DNA of 64,000 bases from Candidatus Thermoplasmatota archaeon (lineage in GTDB: Archaea > Thermoplasmatota > SW-10-69-26 > JACQPN01 > JAJPHT01): assembly GCA_035540375.1 (NCBI GenBank), contig DATLGO010000031.1, positions 20,505 through 84,504 of the forward strand, read 5' to 3'. A program made the translations under genes and the position numbers. The stretch's first letter is position 1. Every line of letters starts with the position of its first letter. The notes beneath the pieces are model-generated. The model searched no databases. It had not been told where the DNA came from and saw only the letters and a program-made list of their open reading frames with translations. Positions 7,393-15,800 of this stretch are shown one piece after another.

Positions 7393-8271
7393 ATGAAGGT
7401 CCAGGAGATCGCGGTCATGGGCGCCGGCCAGATGGGCAACGGCATCGCGCAGGTGGCGGCGGAGGCCGGCTTCACGGTCGTCATGCGCGACGTTGAGGAC
7501 CGGTTCGTCGAGCGCGGCCTCGCGACCATCCGCAAGAACCTCGACCGTGCCGTCGAGAAGGGCCGCGCGACGCGCGAGGTGGCGGACGCGGCGCTCGCCC
7601 GCATCAGGCCCACGACCGACCTCAAGGCCGCGGCGAACGCGGACCTCGTCGTCGAAGCCATCATCGAGAACCTCGATCTCAAGCGCAAGCTCTGGACGGA
7701 CCTCGACGGCATCGTGAAGCCGGGCGCGGTCTTCGCCTCGAACACGTCGTCGATCCCGATCACGGTCCTCGCCGCCGCGACGAAGCGGCCGAAGCAGTTC
7801 GTCGGGATGCATTTCTTCAACCCCGTCCCGGTGATGAAGCTCGTGGAGCTCATCCGCGGCGTCGAGACGAGCGACGAGACGGTGGCCGTCATCCGCGGCG
7901 CCGGCGAGCGCATGGGCAAGACCGTGGTCGAGGTGCAGGACTATCCCGGCTTCGTGAGCAACCGCGTGCTCATGCCGATGATCAACGAGGCCGTTTTCGC
8001 CCTGCACGAGGGCGTCGGCACGCCCGAGGCCATCGACACCGTGATGAAGCTCGGCATGAACCACCCGATGGGCCCGCTCGAGCTCGCCGACTTCATCGGC
8101 CTCGACACGTGTCTCTCCATCCTCGACGTCCTGCACGACGGATTCAAGGATCCGAAGTACCGCCCGTGCCCGCTCCTCGCGAAGAAGGTGCAGGCGGGCC
8201 ACCTCGGCCGGAAGGTGGGACGCGGATTCTACCGCTACGACGAGAAGGGCCGCATCGCGGGCCCGGCCTAG
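7393..8271 (+). CDS. hbd: 3-hydroxyacyl-CoA (3-hydroxybutyryl-CoA) dehydrogenase
   Basis: NAD-dependent oxidation of L-3-hydroxyacyl-CoA to 3-ketoacyl-CoA, the third step of beta-oxidation (reversible in butyrate-type synthesis). At 292 residues it has the length of the stand-alone enzyme. Motifs: Rossmann GAGQMG (residues 10-15), NTSSIPIT, and the catalytic His140/Glu152 pair in [16 protein letters not shown]. The C-terminal dimer domain shows [10 protein letters not shown] and [16 protein letters not shown] took the internal ATG because the Rossmann strand ([10 protein letters not shown]) should start the protein and the promoter box lies just upstream. It works in the same pathway as the two acyl-CoA dehydrogenases. 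Confidence 0.95.
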   Translation: MKVQEIAVMGAGQMGNGIAQVAAEAGFTVVMRDVEDRFVERGLATIRKNLDRAVEKGRATREVADAALARIRPTTDLKAAANADLVVEAIIENLDLKRKLWTDLDGIVKPGAVFASNTSSIPITVLAAATKRPKQFVGMHFFNPVPVMKLVELIRGVETSDETVAVIRGAGERMGKTVVEVQDYPGFVSNRVLMPMINEAVFALHEGVGTPEAIDTVMKLGMNHPMGPLELADFIGLDTCLSILDVLHDGFKDPKYRPCPLLAKKVQAGHLGRKVGRGFYRYDEKGRIAGPA

Positions 8272-8450
8272 CCGAGCTCGTGGCGCATGAGGAGGACTTC
8301 GAGTTCAGCCCGGCGGTCCTCGATCGGCTTCACGAACGCCCGGTAGCCCTCGGGGGAGAGCCTCCCCATCGCGAGCTGCACGCGCGCATGGCGAATCAAT
8401 TGCTCCAGTTTTTTCCGCTCTGCGCGGAGACCCGCCGTGTCCACGGACAT
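8268..8450 (-). CDS. Small helical protein, 60 residues
   Basis: A short, charged, probably all-helical protein: [20 protein letters not shown] could form a helix, then [23 protein letters not shown] a second. This suggests a two-helix coiled-coil hairpin. It overlaps the end of the convergent dehydrogenase by 4 bp, the style of tight packing seen throughout this window, and lies 66 nt downstream of the glycosyltransferase on the same strand. No family is recognised. Length and position alone would be weak, but the regular heptad-like spacing of Leu supports a real gene. Confidence 0.5.
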   Translation of the reverse strand: MSVDTAGLRAERKKLEQLIRHARVQLAMGRLSPEGYRAFVKPIEDRRAELEVLLMRHELG

Positions 8451-8516
8451 GTCTGTGTTTCTCCTCGGACTTGAACGATACCGGGCAAGGCTGCTTTGCC
8501 CCAGGTCCCCTGGGCC

Positions 8517-10109
8517 TCAGGTGCCCGTTCGCTTGAACACCTTCGTCTCGAGGACGCCTCCGTCCCGGTAGACGACCGACCGCTCGAGGAAGAGCGTGTA
8601 GCCCTCGTAGCTCGATCCCGCCGCGAGGCTGATGATCCAATCCGGCCACTCGCCCTGGGGGCGTTGCGACCACGCGTACACGCGGAGATCGTGCTCCTCG
8701 ACGTACGGGTAGAACGAGTACTTGATGAGCGGCCCGTCGAGCGCGACGGCGTCGCCGGCCTCGAGGTGCGGGCTGAGCGCGCGCGCCGCCTCCGCTTCGC
8801 TCCAACGCTGCGGATTCGAGAAGAGCTGTCCGGCGACGAGGGCGAGGACGACGAGCAGCGCGACGGCCCGGACGCGGAAACCGCCGCTTGCGAAGCGCGC
8901 ATGGCGCAGCATCGCCCACGCAAGCGGCACGACCGCGATCACGAAGTAGCGGTGGTTGTCGAGCCACCAGATATCGTACTGCTCGTACGTCCAGAAGAGG
9001 CTCGCCATGAAGAGCGAAATGGCCGCGACGAGGAGCACGGAGAGCCAAAGGCCGGATTCGTGCTCCTCGCGGATGCGTCGCGCGGCGCGCGCCACCTCGG
9101 CCGGGAAGAACGCTGCGTAGGCGAGGATGAAGGCCGCGAAAAGCGGCGCCTTCCAGGCGAGGGCGTGCAGGAACAGCTGGACGGGGTCGGCCGCGAAGAA
9201 GAAGCCTTCGGATTTCGCGGGCGGCGGCTCCCACCAGTCGTAGCCGTTCGCGGGATGCGTGCAGTAGCTCGCCCCGAGAAGACACCCTTGGATCCACGTC
9301 GTATAGCTCGACGTCTCCCAATGGGGCCATCCGAACGCGGACACGTTCCGCCACGCCCACGCGAGCACCATCGCGCCGAAGATCGCGATCGCGGCGAGGT
9401 AGTGCTTGTCCGCGAGCACGCGGACGCCGCGGTGCCACAGCCTCCAGGCGAGCCCCGCGAAGCCCGCGACGACGAAGAAGTAGCCCATCGACGCGCGGGT
9501 GAGGTACGCGAGCCCGGCGAAGAGGCCCGCGAACACGATGTAGCGGTTGTCTTCGAGGCTCTTGAGGATCGCCCACATCGTGCCGACGAAGAACGCGAGC
9601 ACGAGGTTCTCGCTGAAGTTGAGGCCCGTGACGAGGACGAGGTGCGGCTCGAGCGCCGCGATCGCCGTTGCCGTCTCCGCGAGACGCGCGCCGTAGAGGT
9701 CGCGCGTCGCGACGTATACCACGGCGAGCGTCGCGATCGAAAGCGCGATCGCCGCGAGCTTCGTCGTCGCGAGGCTGAATCCGAGCGCCTTGTACCACAA
9801 TCCGAGATAGAGCGGATAGAGCGGGGGATAATGGTGGCTCAGGCCCGGCGGCGTCGGCTCGCTCGTCGTCACGTCGCCGTACGGCATGAGGAACGCGCCG
9901 GTCTCGGCCCAGGCGTGGCCCATCGCGGTGTACGTCGCGCCGTCGGCGCGCGGGTCCATGAGGAAGAACGTCGCGACGCGCAGCGCGACGCCGAGGGCGA
10001 TCGCGCCCCACGCGATCGCGCCGAGGGGGAGGCGCGCCGTCACGGCCGCAACCCGCGCGCGCCACACGGACGCGGCGGGCATCGACGGGGTGCCGGCGAG
10101 GGGTTGCAC
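8517..10109 (-). CDS. Membrane glycosyltransferase of the GT-C (PMT/ArnT-like) type
   Basis: A 530-residue integral membrane protein with about ten to twelve hydrophobic helices. GT-C enzymes move a sugar from a polyprenyl-phosphate carrier onto protein or lipid outside the membrane. The first loop holds acidic residues after helix 1 (MDPRADGATYTAMGHAW), as expected for the catalytic Asp, and HHYPPLYPLYLGLWY matches the Pro/Tyr-rich motif before helix 2. A large soluble C-terminal part follows the last helix (about residue 430). The GTG start is favoured by a TTAAAC box 27 nt upstream. Many secreted proteins in this window carry N-glycosylation sequons, so a role in surface glycosylation is plausible, but the donor and acceptor are unknown. 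Confidence 0.8.
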   Translation of the reverse strand: MQPLAGTPSMPAASVWRARVAAVTARLPLGAIAWGAIALGVALRVATFFLMDPRADGATYTAMGHAWAETGAFLMPYGDVTTSEPTPPGLSHHYPPLYPLYLGLWYKALGFSLATTKLAAIALSIATLAVVYVATRDLYGARLAETATAIAALEPHLVLVTGLNFSENLVLAFFVGTMWAILKSLEDNRYIVFAGLFAGLAYLTRASMGYFFVVAGFAGLAWRLWHRGVRVLADKHYLAAIAIFGAMVLAWAWRNVSAFGWPHWETSSYTTWIQGCLLGASYCTHPANGYDWWEPPPAKSEGFFFAADPVQLFLHALAWKAPLFAAFILAYAAFFPAEVARAARRIREEHESGLWLSVLLVAAISLFMASLFWTYEQYDIWWLDNHRYFVIAVVPLAWAMLRHARFASGGFRVRAVALLVVLALVAGQLFSNPQRWSEAEAARALSPHLEAGDAVALDGPLIKYSFYPYVEEHDLRVYAWSQRPQGEWPDWIISLAAGSSYEGYTLFLERSVVYRDGGVLETKVFKRTGT

Positions 10110-10133
10110 GGCGCGGCAAGCGGGTCCACGGCC

Positions 10134-10139
10134 TTAAAC
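10134..10139 (-). promoter_or_regulatory. TATA-like box of the GT-C glycosyltransferase
   Basis: CGTTTAAGG on the minus strand with its centre 27 nt before the GTG start, fitting a leaderless transcript. Confidence 0.45.
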
Positions 10140-10234
10140 GGTTTTGACGGCGACGACCGCGGCGCGGTCGCATGGAAAACCCGCGGAAAATGGCGGGTTC
10201 GCCCCGATTCGTCCGCGCCCGGACCAAGCAACGC

Positions 10235-10242
10235 TTTTATAC
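10235..10242 (+). promoter_or_regulatory. Strong TATA box upstream of the coiled-coil gene
   Basis: CTTTTATACAC is the clearest TATA-like sequence in this part of the window. It lies about 115 nt before the chosen ATG, so the transcript would carry a leader of roughly 90 nt, long for this genome. This could hold regulation, or the start could lie further upstream. Confidence 0.5.
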
Positions 10243-10354
10243 ACCTACTCATCTACCGCGACAGCCCCGGGGGCGTTCCCCGACGCGCGGGCCCGTCCCG
10301 TTGCGCGCGAAGACCACGGGGCGAGCCGCGTCTGCGGCTGTGCGAGGGCCTTTC

Positions 10355-11239
10355 ATGACCGAGGGCGAGAGCGACGTTTTGATCGAGGACTTCCTGGACA
10401 AGAAGGAACGTCTCAACCAGCAGGCGAACCGTCACCGCGATCTCCGCGACCGGATGAACGAGGAGACGAAGCGCTGGGCCGCCCGCCGCGACGAGCTCAA
10501 CGCGAAGGTCCGCGGCCTCATCGATCAGGCCAACCAGCACAAGGCGCGCCGCGACGAGCTCAACCGCAACGTCATGGCCGCGAAGCAGCAGCGCGACGAG
10601 CTGAACAAGGTCGCCAACGAGAAGGCCGACGCCCTCAACCTTCTCAAGAAGGACCGCAGCCCGCGCGAAGGCCCGACCCCCGGCAAGCTGAAGGCCGAGA
10701 TCCGCCGCCTCGAGTTCGAGCAGCAGACCAAGGTCATGACGCCGAAGAAGGAGAAGGAGCTCATCGACCGCATCGGCGCGCTCCTCAAGGAGCTGCGCGC
10801 GATCGAGACCTCCTACGAGGCCGACGCCGGCGTCAAGGAAGCCTACGAGGCGATGAAGACCGCGAAGGCGGCGGCTGAAGAGCAGCACCGCGCGGTCACG
10901 GAGCTCGCGAACGCCGCCCAGGAGCAGCACGACAAGATGGTCGCGCTCTTCGAGGAGGCGGACAAGTACCGCCGCGAAGCCGACGGCGGCCAGGAGAAGT
11001 TCATCGAGTCCAAGATGGGCGCTGACAAGGTCCACCACGAGTACATCGACATGGTGAACCAGATCCGCGACCTCGAGAAGGTCGTGAACGGGCTACGCGG
11101 CAAGGACCGCCGCGGCCGCGGCGAGACCGCCGCCGTCGCCGCGAAGGCGGAAGGCGACGCGATCTTCGAGAAGTTCAAGAAGGGCGAGAAGCTCAGCACG
11201 GAGGACCTGATGGCCCTCCAGAAGGCCGGGCTTCTTTAA
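10355..11239 (+). CDS. Archaeal coiled-coil protein of the COG1340 type
   Basis: A 294-residue protein, almost wholly charged alpha-helix, with continuous coiled-coil heptads from about residue 10 to 240 (KKERLNQQANRHRDLRDR and further). A proline/glycine break (SPREGPTPGKLKAEI, about residue 105) probably folds it into a hairpin, and the short Lys-rich C-terminus ends STEDLMALQKAGLL. This is the layout of the widely conserved euryarchaeal COG1340 family, sometimes mislabelled phosphoserine phosphatase. Its function is not established; no catalytic motif is present here. The region after it holds palindromes rather than genes. Confidence 0.85.
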   Translation: MTEGESDVLIEDFLDKKERLNQQANRHRDLRDRMNEETKRWAARRDELNAKVRGLIDQANQHKARRDELNRNVMAAKQQRDELNKVANEKADALNLLKKDRSPREGPTPGKLKAEIRRLEFEQQTKVMTPKKEKELIDRIGALLKELRAIETSYEADAGVKEAYEAMKTAKAAAEEQHRAVTELANAAQEQHDKMVALFEEADKYRREADGGQEKFIESKMGADKVHHEYIDMVNQIRDLEKVVNGLRGKDRRGRGETAAVAAKAEGDAIFEKFKKGEKLSTEDLMALQKAGLL

Positions 11240-11252
11240 CAGCGGGCACTCC

Positions 11253-11400
11253 GTGACACGAGTTTCACACCTCGGGTCGCGCCTGCGGGCGCGACCCTCG
11301 GCTCGTGTCACTCCGTGCCAGAGGAGGGGCGCTGCGCGCGCCCCTCCTCTGGACTCCGCCCCCAGCGCCAGGGGGCTGCCGCCCCCTGGACCCCCATCCA
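11253..11400. repeat. Cluster of three GC-rich palindromes (hairpin family, locus 1)
   Basis: Three consecutive inverted repeats. First, GTGACACGAG/CTCGTGTCAC (11253-11262, 11302-11311) enclosing a second stem GGGTCGCGCC/GGGCGCGACCC. Second, a 15-bp perfect stem CCAGAGGAGGGGCGC (11318-11332 with 11338-11352). Third, CCAGGGGGC/GCCCCCTGG (11368-11376 with 11381-11389) followed by ACCCCC. Related hairpins with the same CTCCGTG...CCAG start and TGGACCCC end occur near 34.7 kb and 59.0 kb. The gap between the genes at 11239 and 11748 (508 bp) holds only this and the repeat below. Confidence 0.8.
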
Positions 11401-11522
11401 AACCCGTGTTTCTTTCTCGAAGCAGCGTTACCTTACGCGCCCCTCCTCGCGTGCGGTGCGGGGCCCTCGGGGCTGCCGCTCGCGACGAGCTGATGTGAGA
11501 CCCGTGCGCGAATGCCATCTGC

Positions 11523-11591
11523 GGTCCCGGTCCCGGACCCGGTCCCGGACCCGACGCCCGACACCCGGTCCCATTCCCGGTCCCGAGTCGA
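11523..11591. repeat. Degenerate GGTCCC/GGACCC hexanucleotide repeat
   Basis: About 70 bp made of five clear tandem hexamers (GGTCCC, GGTCCC, GGACCC, GGTCCC, GGACCC) followed by decayed units. It is self-complementary because GGTCCC pairs with GGGACC-type units. It lies in the 508-bp gap between the coiled-coil gene and the small paralogue pair. No coding potential is convincing. Confidence 0.7.
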
Positions 11592-11747
11592 GACGCGTGC
11601 GGTCGCGAACCGAACGGCCGTGCGCGGGGCCGGGTTTTCGGTTTCTCCCCTCGCCCCCGCGCGGGCCTCCGCCCCGCGAGGGCCTTCTCCCCTAGGACTG
11701 TTCCTGAACGGCTATGGTCCCCCGCTTCGTCATGAGATCCGAAGCCC

Positions 11748-11984
11748 ATGCTTGATCTGGCCTACGCCCCCGACGTGCCTCGCGCGATGCTCGATGTCCT
11801 CGAGCACCACGGCCGCCGGCTCGGTCTCCCGCTTTCGACCCTGGAGGCCATCGGCCAGAGCCTCGACCTCGTCGAGCGCTTCATCGTGGAGTGCGAGCGC
11901 GGGTATGGCGAGGCGTTCGCGGACTTCGTGATCGAGCGCGGCGCGGGCGCGGCGGCCTTCGCGGCGCGCGCGGCCTCCGCGTGA
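11748..11984 (+). CDS. Small protein, first of a tandem paralogous pair
   Basis: A 78-residue protein sharing its first half with the next gene. Both read L-x-Y-x-P-x-VPR-x-(M/L)L, then RRLG(L/V)PL-x-TLE-x-(I/L)GQ. It is probably helical throughout; the second half (ERFIVECERGYGEAFADFVIERGAG) differs from its neighbour. No known family is recognised. The presence of two diverged neighbours with conserved residues in the same frame is the main evidence that both are genes. It lies downstream of the 11.2-11.6 kb repeats. Confidence 0.6.
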   Translation: MLDLAYAPDVPRAMLDVLEHHGRRLGLPLSTLEAIGQSLDLVERFIVECERGYGEAFADFVIERGAGAAAFAARAASA

Positions 11985-12047
11985 TGGCGCGATCCAATCC
12001 GAAACGCTCTTCTCCTTTCTCACGGACTCGCCCCCGGGAGTGGGCCC

Positions 12048-12302
12048 GTGCAGCTCGATTACGATCCTTCCGTTCCGCGCGACCTTCTCGTCCGCGTCGA
12101 GCGCCGCGCCCGGCGCCTCGGCGTTCCCCTGGGAACGCTCGAGCTCCTCGGCCAGGATCCCGGCGTCGCGGCCGCCTTCCTCGCGACGCGGCGCGCGCCC
12201 GCGGCGCGCACGTTCGTGGACACGCTCGACCTCGCCCGCCTGGAGTCCCTCCGGACGGCGCGCGGACCCTCCTCGCCGGCCGGCGCCCCGGGTCGTCGTT
12301 GA
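12048..12302 (+). CDS. Small protein, second of a tandem paralogous pair
   Basis: An 84-residue protein starting at GTG, 63 nt after its paralogue. The N-terminal half (LDYDPSVPRDLLVRVERR, then RRLGVPLGTLELLGQ) aligns without gaps to the neighbour at 11748. The C-terminal half (RTFVDTLDLARLESLRTARG) is different and ends in a Pro/Gly/Arg tail. The shared VPR...LG(V/L)PL...TLE core suggests a small helical domain. Function unknown. Confidence 0.6.
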   Translation: MQLDYDPSVPRDLLVRVERRARRLGVPLGTLELLGQDPGVAAAFLATRRAPAARTFVDTLDLARLESLRTARGPSSPAGAPGRR

Positions 12303-12498
12303 CGGGTCGGCCGGTGACGCAAGCGGCGCGCCCCCCCGGCGCGCGACCTTCGCATTATGAAGGGTCCCCCGGCCCTTCCGATCCCGCCCGGAACGTGGTC
12401 GGGATATACGGCCGCCCGCCTTGTTGCGATGCCGCCGGGCCATCGTGCCCGCCGCGCTTCCGGCGCCCGCGCAAGCGGGCCCGGGGGGACAGAATCCG

Positions 12499-12723
12499 AT
12501 GCTCGCAAGCTGCAACAACTGCGCGAACCGCGAAGGGACCGCCTGCCTGCTCAACCTCAAGCCGAGGGCGGGCGACATCCTCTGCGACAAGTACGCGATG
12601 AGCGTGGCCTTCCGGGACCAACTCCTCGCGAAGCTCCGCGAGGACCTCTCCGTGGAGATCAGCCAGGCGATCCTCAAGGTGAAGGTCGAGCGCCAGGCCG
12701 CGGGCCAGGGGTTCGCGGCCTAG
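12499..12723 (+). CDS. Small four-cysteine (putative zinc or Fe-S) protein
   Basis: A 74-residue protein with Cys at about residues 5, 8, 17 and 27 (MLASCNNCANREGTACLLN, then GDILCDKYAM), a CX2CX8C...C arrangement typical of a structural zinc site, followed by a helical C-terminal half (FRDQLLAKLREDLSVEISQ). The internal ATG is preferred because the longer frame upstream is low-complexity Pro/Ala. No family can be named. It lies about 80 nt before the giant surface protein gene on the same strand. Confidence 0.6.
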   Translation: MLASCNNCANREGTACLLNLKPRAGDILCDKYAMSVAFRDQLLAKLREDLSVEISQAILKVKVERQAAGQGFAA

Positions 12724-12787
12724 GTGGGACCTTCGGGGATACACTTTCCTGAGAACGGTCATCCCTCCCGTCGACGGTAGGGCCCTT

Positions 12788-12792
12788 GGAGG
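12788..12792 (+). promoter_or_regulatory. Shine-Dalgarno GGAGG of the giant DUF11 gene
   Basis: TTGGAGGCAAGGGAGT lies just before the ATG, 9 nt from GGAGG to the start. It is one of the few good ribosome-binding sites in the window, where most genes look leaderless or overlap the preceding gene. It supports the start at 12802. Confidence 0.6.
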
Positions 12793-12801
12793 CAAGGGAG
12801 T

Positions 12802-15800
12802 ATGATCAGGTCTCGTCCGGTCACGCCAGCCGCCGCGCTGCTTCTTTCGATGGTCCTCGTCGGGTCCCCGGCGGGAGCCGCGGTCGTGGCGCCCATCCCG
12901 AACGCGTCCGCGCCCGATTTCGAGCGCGTGGGTTGGACCGCTTTCCCTCCGGGCGCTCCCGTCCGAGACCACGAGGCCGCGTTCGGCGCGAAGGATCCGA
13001 CGCACGGTCTCGCCCACGGCGTCAACCCGGCCGCGATCGACATCGCAAGCGGCGTGGCGTCGGTCGGCGCGAACCCGGGCCCGGAGCCCTCGCTCGCGTG
13101 GAGCGACGCCGACGCTTCGCACGTCTTCTTTCGGCTCCGGGTCGGCGGCGATCCCACGAGCCCCGGCAAGGACCCCAAGATGTACAAGGCGTACCACTGG
13201 AACGTCCTCGTCGACGCCGACGGGGACGGCATGAGCGAGTTCGTGGTGGATCTCTTCGGCGGGAAGCGCGCCGACCCCCCGCACCCCGCGGGAAGCCTCG
13301 TCGTCCACAACAACCACGCCTGCGAAGACGTTCCCACGGGGAACGTGGACGCCGACAACGCGGTCGCCCCGGGCCAGGTCGTCTGGTCCGCGCCGGCCTC
13401 GAAGGCGTCGAACGCTTACACGCGTGCGCGCGCGACGGGCGATGGCCAGTATTGGATCGAGATGGCCGTGCCTTGGACCGCGTTCACCTACGCGCGCGGC
13501 GTCTGCGCGGGGGAGCGCGCCCTCTTCACCGGCTCGAGCCCCGGCCTCTTCGCATCCACGAGCGCCTCCAACACGAATCCGCTCCAGAAGGATTGGATGG
13601 CCGGCGCGGTTCTAGCCCCCCGGCTCGAGGTTTCGAAATCGGCCGACGTCGCGGAGGCCGCGCCGGGCGGCCTCATCACCTACACGCTCGAGGTCGCGAA
13701 CGTCGGCTCGGGATGGGCGCGGACGCCCACGCTCACGGACGCGGTGCCGGCGCACACGTCCTTCGTCTCCGCCTCGAACGGAGGCATCCACGACGCCGCG
13801 ACGGGTCTCGTGCGGTGGACGCTCCCGAGCCTCGCGCCCGGCGCGCGGGCCACGGTCGACCTCAGCGTCGTCGTCGCCGATCCTCTGCCGTCCGACGTCG
13901 GCGCGGTCGAGAACGTCGCCGTCGCGGGCGGCGCGGCGAGCAACGCCGTCACGACCCCGATCGTCCGCGCGCCCGCGCTCGCATTGGCGCTCGTCGCGGC
14001 GCCCCCCGCGCTCGGACCCGGAGGAGTCGGGATCTTCACCTTCAGCTACGCGAACACGGGCTCCGCGCGCGCGATCGACGTCGTCCTCGAGACGGCCTTC
14101 GAGGGGCCCGGCATTCCGCGACCCTCGGACGGCGTTGACATGGAAGGCGGTTTCGCGCGCTGGTCGGTCGGCGACCTCGAGCCGGGCGCCTCGGGCATCG
14201 CCACGCTCCGCATCGACGTCGATGCGGCGCTCGAGCCCGGCGTCCACACCCTCGTCGCCTCGGGCCGTCTCGTTGCCGCGAACGCTCCCGCGACCGCGGC
14301 CGGTCCCGCGACGATCCTCGCGATGGCGACCGCGGGGCTCGCGGTTACCTCGACCCCGTCGATCGCGGAGGCGCGGCCCGGCGACGCGATCACGTGGACG
14401 ATCGCCTGGCGCAACGACGGCAACGCGACCGTCGCCGACGCCCGGCTCGAGCAGGTCCTTCCGCCCGGGTTCGTCGTCGTCTCCGTCGGGGACGGCGGTC
14501 GAATGGAGGAAGGCGTTCTCGTCTGGGTCCTCGGCACCCTCGGACCCGGCGCTTCGGGCGCCACGATGGTCGTCGTCCGGGCGCCCTCGACCGCGCCGGA
14601 AGGACGGACGCTCCACGAGGACGCCGTCACCCTGAGCGCGCGCTCGGCCGCGCCTGCCCGCGCCGTGTCGCAGGTCCTCCTGATCGCCGAGCCGCTCGCC
14701 GAGCTCGGCTTCGAGGCGCTCGCGCCCGCGACGGGCCCCGGCGGCGCGCTCGCGTTCCGCGCGACATGGTCGAACGGGGGCGACGCCGTCCTGCGCGACG
14801 CCGTGCTCTCGGTCCTTTTCGAGGGCCCGGTCTCTCCCGCGTCGCTCCGATTCCCGATCGGGGACGTCGCGCCCGGCGCGAACGGGGCCATCACGTTCGA
14901 CGTTCGCGCCGACGAACGTCTGCGCCACGGATCCCATCCCGTCCTCGCGCACGCCGCGCTCGCGTCCGCGAACGCCCCCGCCGCCGCGGCCGGACCCGCC
15001 CGGGCGACCGTGGTGGCGGGCGCCGCGCTCGCGCTCGCCGTCGACGTCTCGCCGGAGCGCGGCGGGCCGGGCGACGCGTTCCGCTGGAATCTCGCATGGG
15101 CCAACGTCGGGAACGGGACCGCGGCCTCGGCGACGCTTGCCGACCTCGTCCCGCCCGGTTTCGCGCTCGTCGCGATCTCGCCCGGCGGGATCGCCTCGGG
15201 CGATGCGCTCCTCTGGACGCTCAGGGATCTCGCGGCGGGATCGTCCGGCGCGGCGTGGTTCGAGGCCCGGGCGCCCGCGCATGTGCCTGCGGGCGAGTCG
15301 CGCTTCCCGAACGACGCGAAGCTCAGCGCCGAGGGGCTCGACACGGTCGAGGGCTCGGTCGAGGCGATCGTCGCCTCGCGCGGCGTGCTTGCGCTCGCCG
15401 TCTCGGTCTCGCGCCCCGCGATGGGCCCCGGCGACGTGGCCGCGCTCACGATCACGCTGACGAACGTGGGCAACGCGGCCGCTTCCGATGCGCGCGTCGA
15501 GGGGCTCGTCGAGGGCCCCGCGCGCTGGCCCGATGCCTCGCCGGATGCGAGGCTCGCCTGGGACGTCGGGAGGCTCGATGCGGGCGAAACCCGCACGCTC
15601 GTCGTTGGCGTCGTCGGCGACGCGATCGTTCCGCACGGCATCCACGAGGTCGTCGCTTCGTTCAACGTTCGCGCGCTCGACGCCGACGTCCCCGCGCCCG
15701 CCGGCGTTTCGATCGGCATCCACGCCTCGGCACGGCTGTCCCTCGCGTCGACCGTCGAACCCGGCGAAACGATCGCGGGCGGGGAGGCGCGGTTCCGACT

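Noticed and set aside
5402..7396. Long plus-strand frame over the Nudix-SRPBCC-lipoprotein region
   Set aside because: No domain; the Nudix box, START-like fold and lipobox lie in other frames.
11253..11498. Short frames inside the palindrome cluster
   Set aside because: They consist of Arg/Pro/Ala repeats produced by the hairpins; no paralogue and no start context.
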